Shown here piece after piece: positions 35,285 through 44,800 of a DNA stretch of 64,000 bases. Position numbers and translations under genes: made by a program. Every line of letters starts with the position of its first letter. Within the stretch, counting starts at the first letter, position 1. Source of the DNA: UTCHB3 sp008363265 (GTDB taxonomy: Bacteria > Bacteroidota > Ignavibacteria > Ignavibacteriales > Ignavibacteriaceae); assembly GCA_045863055.1 (NCBI GenBank), contig BTUW01000022.1, positions 16,227 through 80,226 of the forward strand. The letters run 5' to 3'. Below the pieces are notes generated by a model that worked only from the letters and a program-made list of their open reading frames with translations, was not told the origin of the DNA and ran no database searches.

Positions 35285-38053
35285 TTATTTCAGCAGGACG
35301 AGTTTGCGGGCGAACTTGAAGTCCCCGGCGGAGAGGATATAGATGTAAGTACCGCTGGCGAGTGCTGAACCATCAAAATCCTGTTGATAATTACCGGCGG
35401 ATTGAAGTTCATTATTTATCAGCACCGCGACCACCCGGCCGAGCATGTCATGGATCTTTAGATTCACCAGGGCTTCTTTTGGCAGCGCGTACCGGATCTT
35501 CGTTGTCGGATTGAACGGATTAGGGAAGTTCTGTTCAAGCTTAAACTCTTTTGGCAACTCACCGTTTTCTGATCTTACGGAAGTGAGGGCTTTCCGTACC
35601 GCGACATATCTGGTGACAGTGTTACCCGTAAATTGGTTCTTGACTTCAATTTTCAAGATTTGGATCGAATCTCCGGTTTGGCTCAACCAGGAATTTTCAA
35701 TTTTACTGCTTTCCTCGAGGATCCCGGTGTTAAGGCGATTGAAATTGGCTACCTCACGATTCCCGTCAGTCTCATTTCTGATTTTCCAGTTGGTAGAAGA
35801 ACCCGCGGAAACTCTGGTGCGAACAGTATCCAGCACATCGACCGGAATTGAGATGTTTCCGGATAACATGGCAAGTGTGCCTCCATCCAGATTAAGGGTC
35901 AGGAAACCTGATTCAAATTGATTTTGAGCACCATTAAGGACACGGATTCTAAATGTTCTTTGATTTCCTGGTTTTAGTTCGACATGGACTTTTAGAGTAT
36001 CATCAGTATCTTCAAAATCCACAGCTTGAATAGCAGTACCGAGATTAAAAGCTTGGTAGGAGAGATTTGGATTATTGTATTTCTTAGGGAGAGTAACTGT
36101 AAATACAGAATCTGAAGATGAAACGAGATGATTAGTGTTGTTTCGAAGAGAATCAGCAAAAGGATTAGTATCTGTGACTTGGATTTCGAAAGTTTGATCA
36201 GTGACTCCACCATTTCCATCATCGGATCTTAAGACGACAGGGAATGTGCCGAAGGTGGGATTACCGGAAAGAGTGCCGTTATTAAATGAAGCCCAAGGTG
36301 GTAAAGTGACAGCTTGAACTGGAGTGTTTCCATGATATTGGAGAGTCGGGGTGTAAGAGTATGGAGTCCCGACAGAAGTCGTGGTAAGCGGAGTCGAAGT
36401 GAACTCTGGAGCTTTGTTTACGACTTTGACATTAAAATTTGTATTAGTGGTGTCTTGGAAAGAATCGACTAATCGACCAGAGACAGAGTGAACACCGACA
36501 TTACTATTTCCTGGAGTACCAGAGATGGTAGCACCATTTGGAGAGAGGAAAGTAGGAGTATTGGTGTAAGAAGTAGTGACGGAGTGTCCATTTGGATCAG
36601 AGGAATTGATAGTATAGGAAGTAGGAGAACCTTCATCGACGAAAATAGTATCGACTGGATTAGTCCAGACTGGAGCACCATTTTCAGTGATGGTGACATT
36701 AATATTAGTTGAAACACTACCTTTGGCATTAGTCGCTATAACTGGAATAGTATGTTGACCTGGAGTGGCATTCGGAAAGGTGACACCTGAAATCGACCAA
36801 GTGTTTGGACCAGTCTTAGTCAAAGCAAGAGAGTCACTTCCACCGAGACTGGAGAGATCAGCATGAACTTCAGTCGGTTTATTAGAAACATTGCAGGAAA
36901 TCGAGGCTGTATCACTGACAACACCTGGATTGACTAGAGGATTATTTGGAGTGAGCGTCGCTGAAGTAAAGGAAGGAGCGAGGACTTCACGATAAATATC
37001 TACGACGTTGTCCTGTCTTCCAACAGCGAAATCATACTGCGAGCTATTCGTTCCTTCAAGAAATGTAACAGCCATGGGTGCTCCACCTGGTGTTCCGACT
37101 AGATTTGCTACTTCTGTCCATTGAGTTTCTCCTTGATTTAATATGAAAATTTTACCACCACAAGATACTAATAAATTTCCGTCTTTCCAATCAATCGAAG
37201 TAACTTGAATATTTGGCAGATTATATTTGATGTTGGTGTATTGAGAGAAGTTGTTGACATTATAGGCGCGGATTTCACCCTGTGAACCACGGGCAACATA
37301 AATGGTGTCTGTGCCATTGGATGTAATCGAGTTTAAACCTGTTAGGTTTAATACTTCTTGAAGCGTACCAGTGGTGCCAGTTTTTTTGTAGAGTTTATCA
37401 CTTCCTTTCATATACCAATTAATATTGGAAGTGGTTGGACCATTTGGAATACCGAGAATATCATTTACATTTTGACCAGTCGGAAAAGATGAATGGATAG
37501 TCGTCCAATTATTATCTTGTAAACGACGAAATGATGGGTTACCACTACCATTTGCTCCACAAAGAACGGTATCTCCATTGCTTAAAGCAAGCCATTCCTT
37601 GACATTACCTCCGAGATTAGGCCAAATATTTATTTCGTAGTCATCATTTTCAATAATTTGATTCATACTATAAATCTTCCCAGGAAATCCTGCCAAACTA
37701 CCTCCATTAGTGACGCTAAGAGTCGTATCTAGGTTATGGACGAGGTTTTCGGTGGTGATTGTTTCGATTTGTGATAGTTTTGACTCTGATTTTGGGTTAG
37801 ATGAGAGCGTCGGAGGAGTAAGAGAGTCTGGTTTTTCGACTACGGCAGTAATGGGATTAGAACTATCTGAGTTTGATGAGAAAATCTGATCAGCAGTGGT
37901 ATTGGCAGATGCATCTTTTGGTGCGACTAGCTGACTAGCTAGAAGGACTAAAAGGAGATTTCTGAATTTGCTAGGAAGTTTGGAAACGATTTTTTCTAAA
38001 GTAGAAGGAGAGGGGGTGTTTTCTCTTGAACAAAAATAAATTTTATTTGCCAT
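35285..38053 (-). CDS. Large secreted propeller/Ig-like (He_PIG) protein with T9SS sorting domain
   Basis: This 922-residue protein has an unusual N-terminus: a long polar stretch of about 32 residues before a hydrophobic segment (LLLVLLASQLVA), so the signal peptide is atypical. Residues about 130-370 look like a propeller. Ig-like/cadherin-like putative Ig domains follow (APSFTSATLTP, APVWTNPVDTIFVDEGSP, APEFTSTPLTTTSVGTPYSY), and then a T9SS sorting domain (EQNFPNPFNP, ending RKLVLLK). The body (about 36000-38050) is A+T-richer and poorer in CpG to the eye than its own 3' end, which resembles other genes here. This suggests a mosaic gene. It is flanked by inverted repeat tracts. Confidence 0.75.
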   Translation of the reverse strand: MANKIYFCSRENTPSPSTLEKIVSKLPSKFRNLLLVLLASQLVAPKDASANTTADQIFSSNSDSSNPITAVVEKPDSLTPPTLSSNPKSESKLSQIETITTENLVHNLDTTLSVTNGGSLAGFPGKIYSMNQIIENDDYEINIWPNLGGNVKEWLALSNGDTVLCGANGSGNPSFRRLQDNNWTTIHSSFPTGQNVNDILGIPNGPTTSNINWYMKGSDKLYKKTGTTGTLQEVLNLTGLNSITSNGTDTIYVARGSQGEIRAYNVNNFSQYTNIKYNLPNIQVTSIDWKDGNLLVSCGGKIFILNQGETQWTEVANLVGTPGGAPMAVTFLEGTNSSQYDFAVGRQDNVVDIYREVLAPSFTSATLTPNNPLVNPGVVSDTASISCNVSNKPTEVHADLSSLGGSDSLALTKTGPNTWSISGVTFPNATPGQHTIPVIATNAKGSVSTNINVTITENGAPVWTNPVDTIFVDEGSPTSYTINSSDPNGHSVTTSYTNTPTFLSPNGATISGTPGNSNVGVHSVSGRLVDSFQDTTNTNFNVKVVNKAPEFTSTPLTTTSVGTPYSYTPTLQYHGNTPVQAVTLPPWASFNNGTLSGNPTFGTFPVVLRSDDGNGGVTDQTFEIQVTDTNPFADSLRNNTNHLVSSSDSVFTVTLPKKYNNPNLSYQAFNLGTAIQAVDFEDTDDTLKVHVELKPGNQRTFRIRVLNGAQNQFESGFLTLNLDGGTLAMLSGNISIPVDVLDTVRTRVSAGSSTNWKIRNETDGNREVANFNRLNTGILEESSKIENSWLSQTGDSIQILKIEVKNQFTGNTVTRYVAVRKALTSVRSENGELPKEFKLEQNFPNPFNPTTKIRYALPKEALVNLKIHDMLGRVVAVLINNELQSAGNYQQDFDGSALASGTYIYILSAGDFKFARKLVLLK

Positions 38054-38237
38054 TGTAGAAACTCTGATAAATTAAGAAATCTTGAGACCATCAAAGCATT
38101 AACCGAAAGTTCCAAATTAAACTTTCATTTTAGTGCAATAATAACAAAATAAAATTTAAAAACGAACGGTATCGCGTTTTTTTTCACCTGAAAAAAATAA
38201 GAATAAAGAGGAAGAAACCACCTTACCATGAGATTGA
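38054..38237. promoter_or_regulatory. A+T-rich upstream region, no gene
   Basis: About 180 nt upstream of the large minus-strand gene are A+T-rich and contain no supported coding frame. They probably hold its promoter, but I cannot name one. Confidence 0.35.
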
Positions 38238-38320
38238 GGACGCGGATACACGCAGATTAAGCAGATGTACGCGGAATAGGTATCTGCGAAAATCCGTTAA
38301 ATCTGCGTGTATCTGCGTCC
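38238..38320. repeat. Long imperfect hairpin repeat (21-bp arms)
   Basis: Arm 38238-38258 begins GGACGCGGATACACGCAGAT and arm 38300-38320 is its reverse complement with one mismatch. The 41-nt loop repeats related words (GCAGATGTACGCGG, TATCTGCGAAAATCCG). This CGCGGAT/ATCTGCG style occurs as an intergenic hairpin in many environmental genomes. Confidence 0.8.
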
Positions 38321-38332
38321 AGAATTCACACT

Positions 38333-38370
38333 TCCTCTCTACACTCCACACTCCACTCCGCCGCGGCGGA
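38333..38370. repeat. Reverse-oriented GTGTAGAG-like tract plus GC palindrome variant
   Basis: CTCTACACTCCACACTCCAC runs into TCCGCCGCGGCGGA (38357-38370), a 14-bp palindrome sharing the GCCGCGGC core with those at 9048, 9117 and 20557. It sits six bases before the stop of the epimerase gene. Confidence 0.7.
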
Positions 38371-38375
38371 CCACA

Positions 38376-39284
38376 CTACTTAAGCAGATCTTCCATCGCC
38401 TCATCAAGTTCCGGGAATTTGAAGTGAAAACCGCTTTTTTCTGTGTAGGCGGGGATCACCTTCTGGCTGTCGAGGATGGTTGAGGCCATTTCTCCGAAAA
38501 GTATTTTTAAGGCGAAGGAAGGGATTTTCATCAGTGATGGTTTCTTCAGAGCCCTGCCGAGATGGAAAACAAACACATCCATCATTACCGGTGTCGGTGA
38601 TACACCGTTGAACACCCCGTCCTGAGGGTTATCGATCAGATGGATATACAGGTCAACGATGTCATCGATGTGAATCCACGACATCCACTGCGTGCCCGCG
38701 CCGAGTGAGCCACCAACCATGAATTTAAATGCAGGGATCATCTTCTTAAGCGCGCCGCCCTCGGATGAAAGTACCACGCCCGTTCTTACTATCGAAACCT
38801 TTACACCATGATCGCGCGCGATCTGCGCTTCCTGTTCCCAGGCAGTACATACATCGGCAAGAAAACCCTCACCGCGAGGGGAGACTTCATCAACCTCTTC
38901 GTCACCCGTGTTTCCGTAGAATCCCGTCGCGGATGATGAGACCAGCACTTTCGGTTTTTCTTCAAGCAGGGAGATCGCGTTCACAAGAGCGTCGGTGGTC
39001 TGGATCCTGCTGTTCAGGATCGTCATTTTGTAGGCGTCGCTCCACTTCTCCGCCACGGATGCACCGGCCAGGTTCACAAAGGCGTGCGCTCCTTCAAGTT
39101 TTTTCAGAACCTGCTTCGGATCCTTGTAGTCCCATTTAACAAATTCTGTAACGAAAGACATTCCACGGGCCTGAACAGGATCGCGGGATATGATAACGGG
39201 CACATCACCCCGTTCGTGGAGTTTTTTTGCGAGTTTCTTACCGATCAGGCCCGTAGCGCCTGTTATAACCACTCTTTTAGACAT
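38376..39284 (-). CDS. TIGR01777-type NAD-dependent epimerase/dehydratase family protein
   Basis: From ATG at 39284 this is 302 residues. It is an extended short-chain dehydrogenase: VVITGATGLIGKKLAKKL cofactor motif, FVNLAGASVAEKWSD, SSSATGFYG in place of a classical YxxxK site, and the family's WMSWIHIDDIVDLY and GVFNGVSPTPV. This matches the YfcH/TIGR01777 group, whose substrate is not established. AAAAGGAA precedes the chosen start. An N-terminal extension of 13 codons is disfavoured. Confidence 0.88.
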   Translation of the reverse strand: MSKRVVITGATGLIGKKLAKKLHERGDVPVIISRDPVQARGMSFVTEFVKWDYKDPKQVLKKLEGAHAFVNLAGASVAEKWSDAYKMTILNSRIQTTDALVNAISLLEEKPKVLVSSSATGFYGNTGDEEVDEVSPRGEGFLADVCTAWEQEAQIARDHGVKVSIVRTGVVLSSEGGALKKMIPAFKFMVGGSLGAGTQWMSWIHIDDIVDLYIHLIDNPQDGVFNGVSPTPVMMDVFVFHLGRALKKPSLMKIPSFALKILFGEMASTILDSQKVIPAYTEKSGFHFKFPELDEAMEDLLK

Positions 39285-39387
39285 CGATGAAATTCCTTTT
39301 AAATTCAACTGTAATTGTAACAAAATCCATTATCAATTAATTTCAGTATTTTTGTAAAACCCTCTTTTGATATTTCCAAAGGACCTG

Positions 39388-41199
39388 ATGTCCAAGTATT
39401 ACATAAAAGTCGCGACCATACTCCTGATATTGTTGTCAGGAAGGCTGTTTCCTCAGTTCACCCCCACTTCCCCTTATCTGAACGACCCCGACCGTCTGAT
39501 CGGTTATGTCGACAGCTGCGCGAAGTTCTGGTTCAACTCATACGACGCGACCTACGGCGGATTTTACACCAATGTTGACCGTCAGGGGAACGTGATCACC
39601 TCATGGGGAACGAACAAGAAACCGCTTACCCAAACCCGTCACGCCTACGCTTTTTCGAAAGCTTTCATGCTGACAGGAAATGAAGTGTATCTGCAGAAGG
39701 CACAGGATGCCCTCTCTTTCCTTTATTCGAAAGCGTGGGACAACACCAACGGCGGTTGGTATGCCGACCTGAACAGACAGGGCTCACCCGTCTCAGCCAC
39801 AGCGGCAAAAACGGCTTTTGATGCCCACTATGCCCTCCTCGGGATCGCATCGATGTATGAGGCAACGCGTGATCCCCTCGCGGAGTCATGGTTTAACAAG
39901 GGTTACGACCTCCTTGAGAACAGGTACTGGGACCGCGGTTCATCGTTCGGCTATTACGACCAGGCAACATACAATTTTTCTTCCCGGAGCGGTAAGAGCT
40001 TCAATGCCACGGTCGATGCCCTTACCACACATCTTTTGCTGATGACGCGCTTAACCGGTGAGTCCCGGTACAGAACGAAAACCGACTCCGTGGTGCTCAA
40101 CATCCTCAACAGACTCGTTCCCACGATGGACAATCAGCAGATAGGATTTGCCGAGGAGTACAACAGTGACTGGACGGTGAACCAGTCGGAGACCATGACC
40201 ATAATGGGGCATGTTCTGAAAACAGCCTGGGTTCTGGGCCGCGCGTACAGATTGAATCCCGATCCGGCTTACATTACCGCCGCCAGAAAGCTCTTCAACA
40301 ACGTTCTCCAGAAAGGATATGACCATCTGTACGGTGCCCCCTACAAGGACTTCAACCGCACCACCGGCCAAATGCTCCTCTGGGGGATACAGGATTCAGC
40401 AAAGGCGTGGTGGCAGGTTGAGCAAGCGATCACGGGAGGGCTTGAATTGTGGGGTATAACCAACGAAGAGCAGTTCCTCAGAACCGCTGATGAGAGCCTA
40501 AACTTCTTCATGAACTGGTTCGTCGACAGGGTCTATGGCGAGGTATATGAGAACACGATGCGCCGGGGCGGCAGGGTATGGGGAGAGCACAAAGGGAACG
40601 GGTTCAAGGCCTCATATCACTCGGTTGAACTGGGTTACCTGACCCACCTTTACGCGAAGATCTACGTTGCAAATCAGCCGTTCAAACTCTATTATAAATT
40701 CGCCCCTTCGATCCTCCCCCGCGTTGTGAGCGTTAACCCGTTGCTCACTCCCGCCGGGCGGATCAGGATCACGGAAGTGACGCTCGACGGGCAGCCCTTC
40801 ACATCGTTCAATGCCGGTGATCTTACCCTTAACATCCCCGCGAATACCGGCGGGAAGTTCCGCGTAACCTTCACTCCACAGGATCCAACCTCGATCGCCG
40901 CGGAGGGTGGAGACACGCCTGACAGTTTTGTACTTGAGCAGAACTATCCTAACCCCTTTAACCCTGTAACCGTTATCCGTTACGCGTTGCCCGCCCGTGG
41001 CTCTGCCGGTGCCGGAAATGTTGTGCTGAAAGTACATAATTTGCTCGGCGAGACTGTGGCCACACTCGTTGACGGTGAAGTTGAGGCTGGTACGCACAGG
41101 GTCACTTTCGACGCATCGGGGCTGAATTCAGGAATTTACTTTTACACCTTGACGGCGAACGGTAAAACTCAGAGCCGCAAAATGACACTTCTTAAGTAG
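39388..41199 (+). CDS. Secreted AGE-type (N-acylglucosamine 2-epimerase-like) protein with T9SS sorting domain
   Basis: From ATG 39388 this is 603 residues, with AAAGGA five bases upstream and a signal peptide (MSKYYIKVATILLILLSGRL). The (alpha/alpha)6 barrel of the AGE/cellobiose-epimerase group is visible: DATYGGFYTNVDRQGN, TQTRHAYAFSKAF, NGGWYADLNRQGS, MGHVLKTAWVLGRA with the catalytic-type histidine, KAWWQVEQAI and SYHSVELGYL. A beta domain and a T9SS sorting domain (EQNYPNPFNP, ending RKMTLLK) follow. Family members interconvert free sugars in the cytoplasm; export of one is unusual. A role in trimming extracellular glycans is possible. Confidence 0.8.
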   Translation: MSKYYIKVATILLILLSGRLFPQFTPTSPYLNDPDRLIGYVDSCAKFWFNSYDATYGGFYTNVDRQGNVITSWGTNKKPLTQTRHAYAFSKAFMLTGNEVYLQKAQDALSFLYSKAWDNTNGGWYADLNRQGSPVSATAAKTAFDAHYALLGIASMYEATRDPLAESWFNKGYDLLENRYWDRGSSFGYYDQATYNFSSRSGKSFNATVDALTTHLLLMTRLTGESRYRTKTDSVVLNILNRLVPTMDNQQIGFAEEYNSDWTVNQSETMTIMGHVLKTAWVLGRAYRLNPDPAYITAARKLFNNVLQKGYDHLYGAPYKDFNRTTGQMLLWGIQDSAKAWWQVEQAITGGLELWGITNEEQFLRTADESLNFFMNWFVDRVYGEVYENTMRRGGRVWGEHKGNGFKASYHSVELGYLTHLYAKIYVANQPFKLYYKFAPSILPRVVSVNPLLTPAGRIRITEVTLDGQPFTSFNAGDLTLNIPANTGGKFRVTFTPQDPTSIAAEGGDTPDSFVLEQNYPNPFNPVTVIRYALPARGSAGAGNVVLKVHNLLGETVATLVDGEVEAGTHRVTFDASGLNSGIYFYTLTANGKTQSRKMTLLK

Positions 41200-41210
41200 G
41201 ACAGGAATTG

Positions 41211-41861
41211 ATGAAAAAATACGATCTCGCTGTTTTTGACATGGACGGCACGCTCTTTGACTCGGCCGATACCATCTACAACGCCGCCATCGACACCTTT
41301 GAAAAGCTCGGTATGAAGGATGTGAATTTCCCCCGGGACCAGTTCGAACCTAAGATCGGCGCCCACTTCGGCGATATCTTCCGCGAGTTCGGGATACACG
41401 TCCCTGACATTGAACACTACATCAATGTTTACAAGGAGATATATTTCGATCACATCGACGACACAAAGTTCTACCGCGGTATTCCTGAACTGCTGGCTGA
41501 ACTGAAGGGCTCAGGCATGCGTCTGGCACTTCTTACAACGAAGAATCAGTACCAGACCGAGAGGATCGCCGACCACTTCGGGCTCCACGACTGGTTTGAG
41601 TATCTGATGGGACGCAAGCCGGGGATCAAGATCAAACCGGACCCTGAGCCGCTTGAGATGATCATCGGTCACTTCGGCTGTTCAAAGGGAAAAACCGTGA
41701 TGATCGGTGACTCCGAGTTCGATATCGGGTGCGGGATCAACGCGGGAGTTGATACAATAGCTGTCGGTTACGGATACCGTGACCATGAATTTCTGCTGAA
41801 TGAGAAACCAGTTCACTTCACGGCAACCGTCGCGGGACTGAAAGAACTCCTTCTCGGCTGA
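41211..41861 (+). CDS. HAD-superfamily phosphatase (phosphoglycolate phosphatase-like)
   Basis: From ATG 41211 this is 216 residues. Motif I is D10MD12GT in LAVFDMDGTLFDS, the cap begins after ADTIYNAAIDTF, motif II is LALLTTKN, motif III KPGIKIKPDP and motif IV MIGDSEFDIGCG. It matches the Gph/PpaX-like subgroup acting on small phosphorylated metabolites. It follows the AGE gene after 11 nt and may be co-transcribed. It is convergent with the RND operon, with only three bases between stops. Confidence 0.88.
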   Translation: MKKYDLAVFDMDGTLFDSADTIYNAAIDTFEKLGMKDVNFPRDQFEPKIGAHFGDIFREFGIHVPDIEHYINVYKEIYFDHIDDTKFYRGIPELLAELKGSGMRLALLTTKNQYQTERIADHFGLHDWFEYLMGRKPGIKIKPDPEPLEMIIGHFGCSKGKTVMIGDSEFDIGCGINAGVDTIAVGYGYRDHEFLLNEKPVHFTATVAGLKELLLG

Positions 41862-41864
41862 CCG

Positions 41865-44800
41865 CTAAACTGCCTCTACCTTAGGCGGGATCAGTTTATA
41901 TACCACAGGGGTGACAACACGTGAAAGGAGTGTAGAGCTGATCAGTCCGCCGATAAGCACGACTGCCAGAGGTGAGATCAGCGGATTCACGGAAAGCGCG
42001 ATCGGCATCAGACCTCCGATCGCCGTCATTGAAGTAAGTATGATTGGGAGGAACCGCACTTCACCCGCTTCACGGATCGCGTCATCCACGCTCTTTCCCT
42101 GTTCCCTCAGCTGGTTTGTGAAATCCACTAACAGGATCGTGTTCTTCACCTCGATACCTGCCAGGGCTATCAGGCCTACAACCGCCACGAAAGAGAGGGA
42201 GTTGCCCGTTATCCAGAGGGCAAGCACCGCGCCCACTATACCGAGCGGTACCACCGAAAGGACGATCAGGATGCTTCTGAAAGTTTTGAATTCAAGGATC
42301 AGTATCGCGATGAAAAGGAAAACCGTTACCAGAAGAATGGTCGTCAGCCCCGCGAATGATTCCTCCCTTGCCTCCTGTTCTCCCCCGATCGAATAGCTGT
42401 AACCCGCGGGAAGCTTTAAATCCTCAAGTTTTTTGACCACATCACGGGTGACATTATCCGCAAGGTAACCCTTCCTGATCTGCGAAAAAACCGAAACGGT
42501 TCGTATCTTGTTTTCGTGGTTTATTGAGAGAGGTGTGGCGACGAACTGAAGTGAGGCAACCTGCGACAGTGGGATCGCCCGTCCCTCAATATTGTTGATG
42601 TACAGATTCTCGAGGGCGCCGAGGGTGTTCAGCTGTTCCTTCTCCCTTGTGACCAGGATCGGGTGACTGTTTCCCTCATCATCGTTGAATGAACCTGCCT
42701 CGATACCGGCGACGGCGAGGCGGACAGTTCTGTCGATATAAGCCGAAGGGATGCCGAGGCTAGCGGCTTTCTCCTTGTTGATCGCGACACGGATATCCGA
42801 CTTCATGTTCTTCACGGGATTGTTCACATAGATGGTGCCATCGGTGGCTTTGATCAGTCCCTCCACCTGCCCGGCGATCGTCCTGAGCGTGTCGAGATTC
42901 TTGCCGAAGAGCCTGATCTCGACCGGAGCGAGAACACCGGGGCCCTGTTCAAAGTCCTTCACTTCAACCTTGGCGCCCGGGTATGAAGCCCATTTTTTTC
43001 TTAATTTGTCGATGATCGTGGTTTTCTTGTCAGTATCGGTATCCTCATCGAGCTGAACGAATAACTGTGCAAAGTCTGGCCTTTCATCCTCCTGAAGGAT
43101 ATTGTAGTAAACCGTTGGGTTGCCTTTGCCGATATTTGTGGTTACAAACTCCACCTCAGGTAATTTAAGCAATTCCCCCTCTATCTCTTTTGCCACCTCT
43201 GCCGTCTTGTCCAGATTTGACTGAAGCGGTGTTATCACATCCACCAGAAACTGCGGTTTCTCGGAGGCCGGGAAGAGACTGAATCCTATGACAGGGATCA
43301 TCAGGAGTGATCCGCCGAAAAGGATGAGCGCGACCACCGCGGTCACCACGGGATGGTTCAGGGCGCGGTCGAGAAGCGGGGCGTAACTGTGATGGATCGC
43401 CTTCTTCAGTCCACGGAGAAAGATATTCCCCTCTGTGGGTCCCGAATGTGCGCTCAGTATCCTGCTCGCGAGGAACGGGATCACGGTCAGCGCGACCAGC
43501 ATCGAGGCGAAGACAGTTACTATTACAGCCATCGGCTGGCTGCGGATGAAATCACCGGTCGAACCGGGCAGAAGTGTCAGGGGAAGAAAGGCTACTATCA
43601 GGGTGGCGGTGCACCCGATCACCGCGAGGGCGATCTGCTTAGTGCCGAGGATGGTTGCATCGTAGCGGCTGTAGCCTTCACGTATCCACCGTTCGATGTT
43701 CTCGACCACCACAATACTGTCGTCCACCAGAAGCCCGAGCGCGACCACGAACCCGACGATCGAGAGCTGGTTCAGAGTGTAGCCAAGGGCGTTCATCATG
43801 ATTATACCGATCGAGAGGGAGAGGGGGATCGAGATCATCACTATGACCGATGCCCTTCCTCCGAGGGGGAGGAGGGTGATCGCCACGAGGAGGATGGCGA
43901 TCAGGAAGTCTTCGGCCAGTCCTCCCAGCCTCCGGTTCACATTGTCGGCCTGGTCGAAATTCTGCACGAGCTGCATGTTCGGAGGCAATTTCGACCTGAA
44001 CTTCTCGAGCACGGGGAGGTATTTCCCCTGTGTCACGGAGATGTTCTCACCCGGTTTTTGCGCGGCCACAACGAGAACGCACCTGTGTCCGTTCAGCCTT
44101 GTAAGGTAGTTCTCCTTTTCAAAATCGAAATAGACGTCCGCGATATCCTTAAGGAAGATGTTCTTCCCGTCGTAAGAGTGGATCACGGTGTTTTTTATAT
44201 CCTCAACCGACTTGTAGTTGCCGCTCGTCTGAATGTTGTAAGTTCTGGCGCCCGCGTTTATACTGCCTCCGGGAATGTTCACCGCCTCACTCTCAACGAT
44301 ACCCAGCACCTCCTCCAAAGGGATGTTCATTTGCGCCATTTTATCCGTTGAGAGCTCTATCCTTACCTGCTTCTTGGGCAGCCCGTGAATCTCAACGTTC
44401 TTTAGCTCAGGTATCTGTTCGAGCTCCTCCTTCAGTATCCGGGCCTGCTTCCTCATGTTGTCCCACGACGCGTTCTCCGATATCAGGGCGGTCTGAAGGA
44501 CGTTCACATTCGAGGCGAGGTATTTTCTGACCTCGATGGCGTAGATCTCTTTCGGGAGGGTGTTTCTGAGGTTGTTGACCTCACGGATCACCTCCTGATA
44601 TTTGCTCTCGACATCGACACCGTAGTTATACTGGATCCAGGTTAGTGAAATGCCGTTCTTGATATCCGTGCTCACCTTTTTGATGTTCTCGAGGGAGGTC
44701 AGTTTTGCTTCAAGGGGATCGACCACCATCTCTTCCATGTCCTTGGGGCTCGTACCGGGGAAAACCACCACGATCCAGTACTCGGGAACCGCCATTTCGG

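Noticed and set aside
36469..36729. Frames on both strands inside the large Ig-like gene, rich in Leu/Ile or Ser/Arg
   Set aside because: They reflect the low-complexity Ser/Thr/Pro-rich coding of the main gene read in other frames.
43353..44351. A 332-codon open frame on + opposite the RND pump gene
   Set aside because: It is the antisense shadow of a well-supported RND permease. Its translation is low in hydrophobic structure and matches no family.
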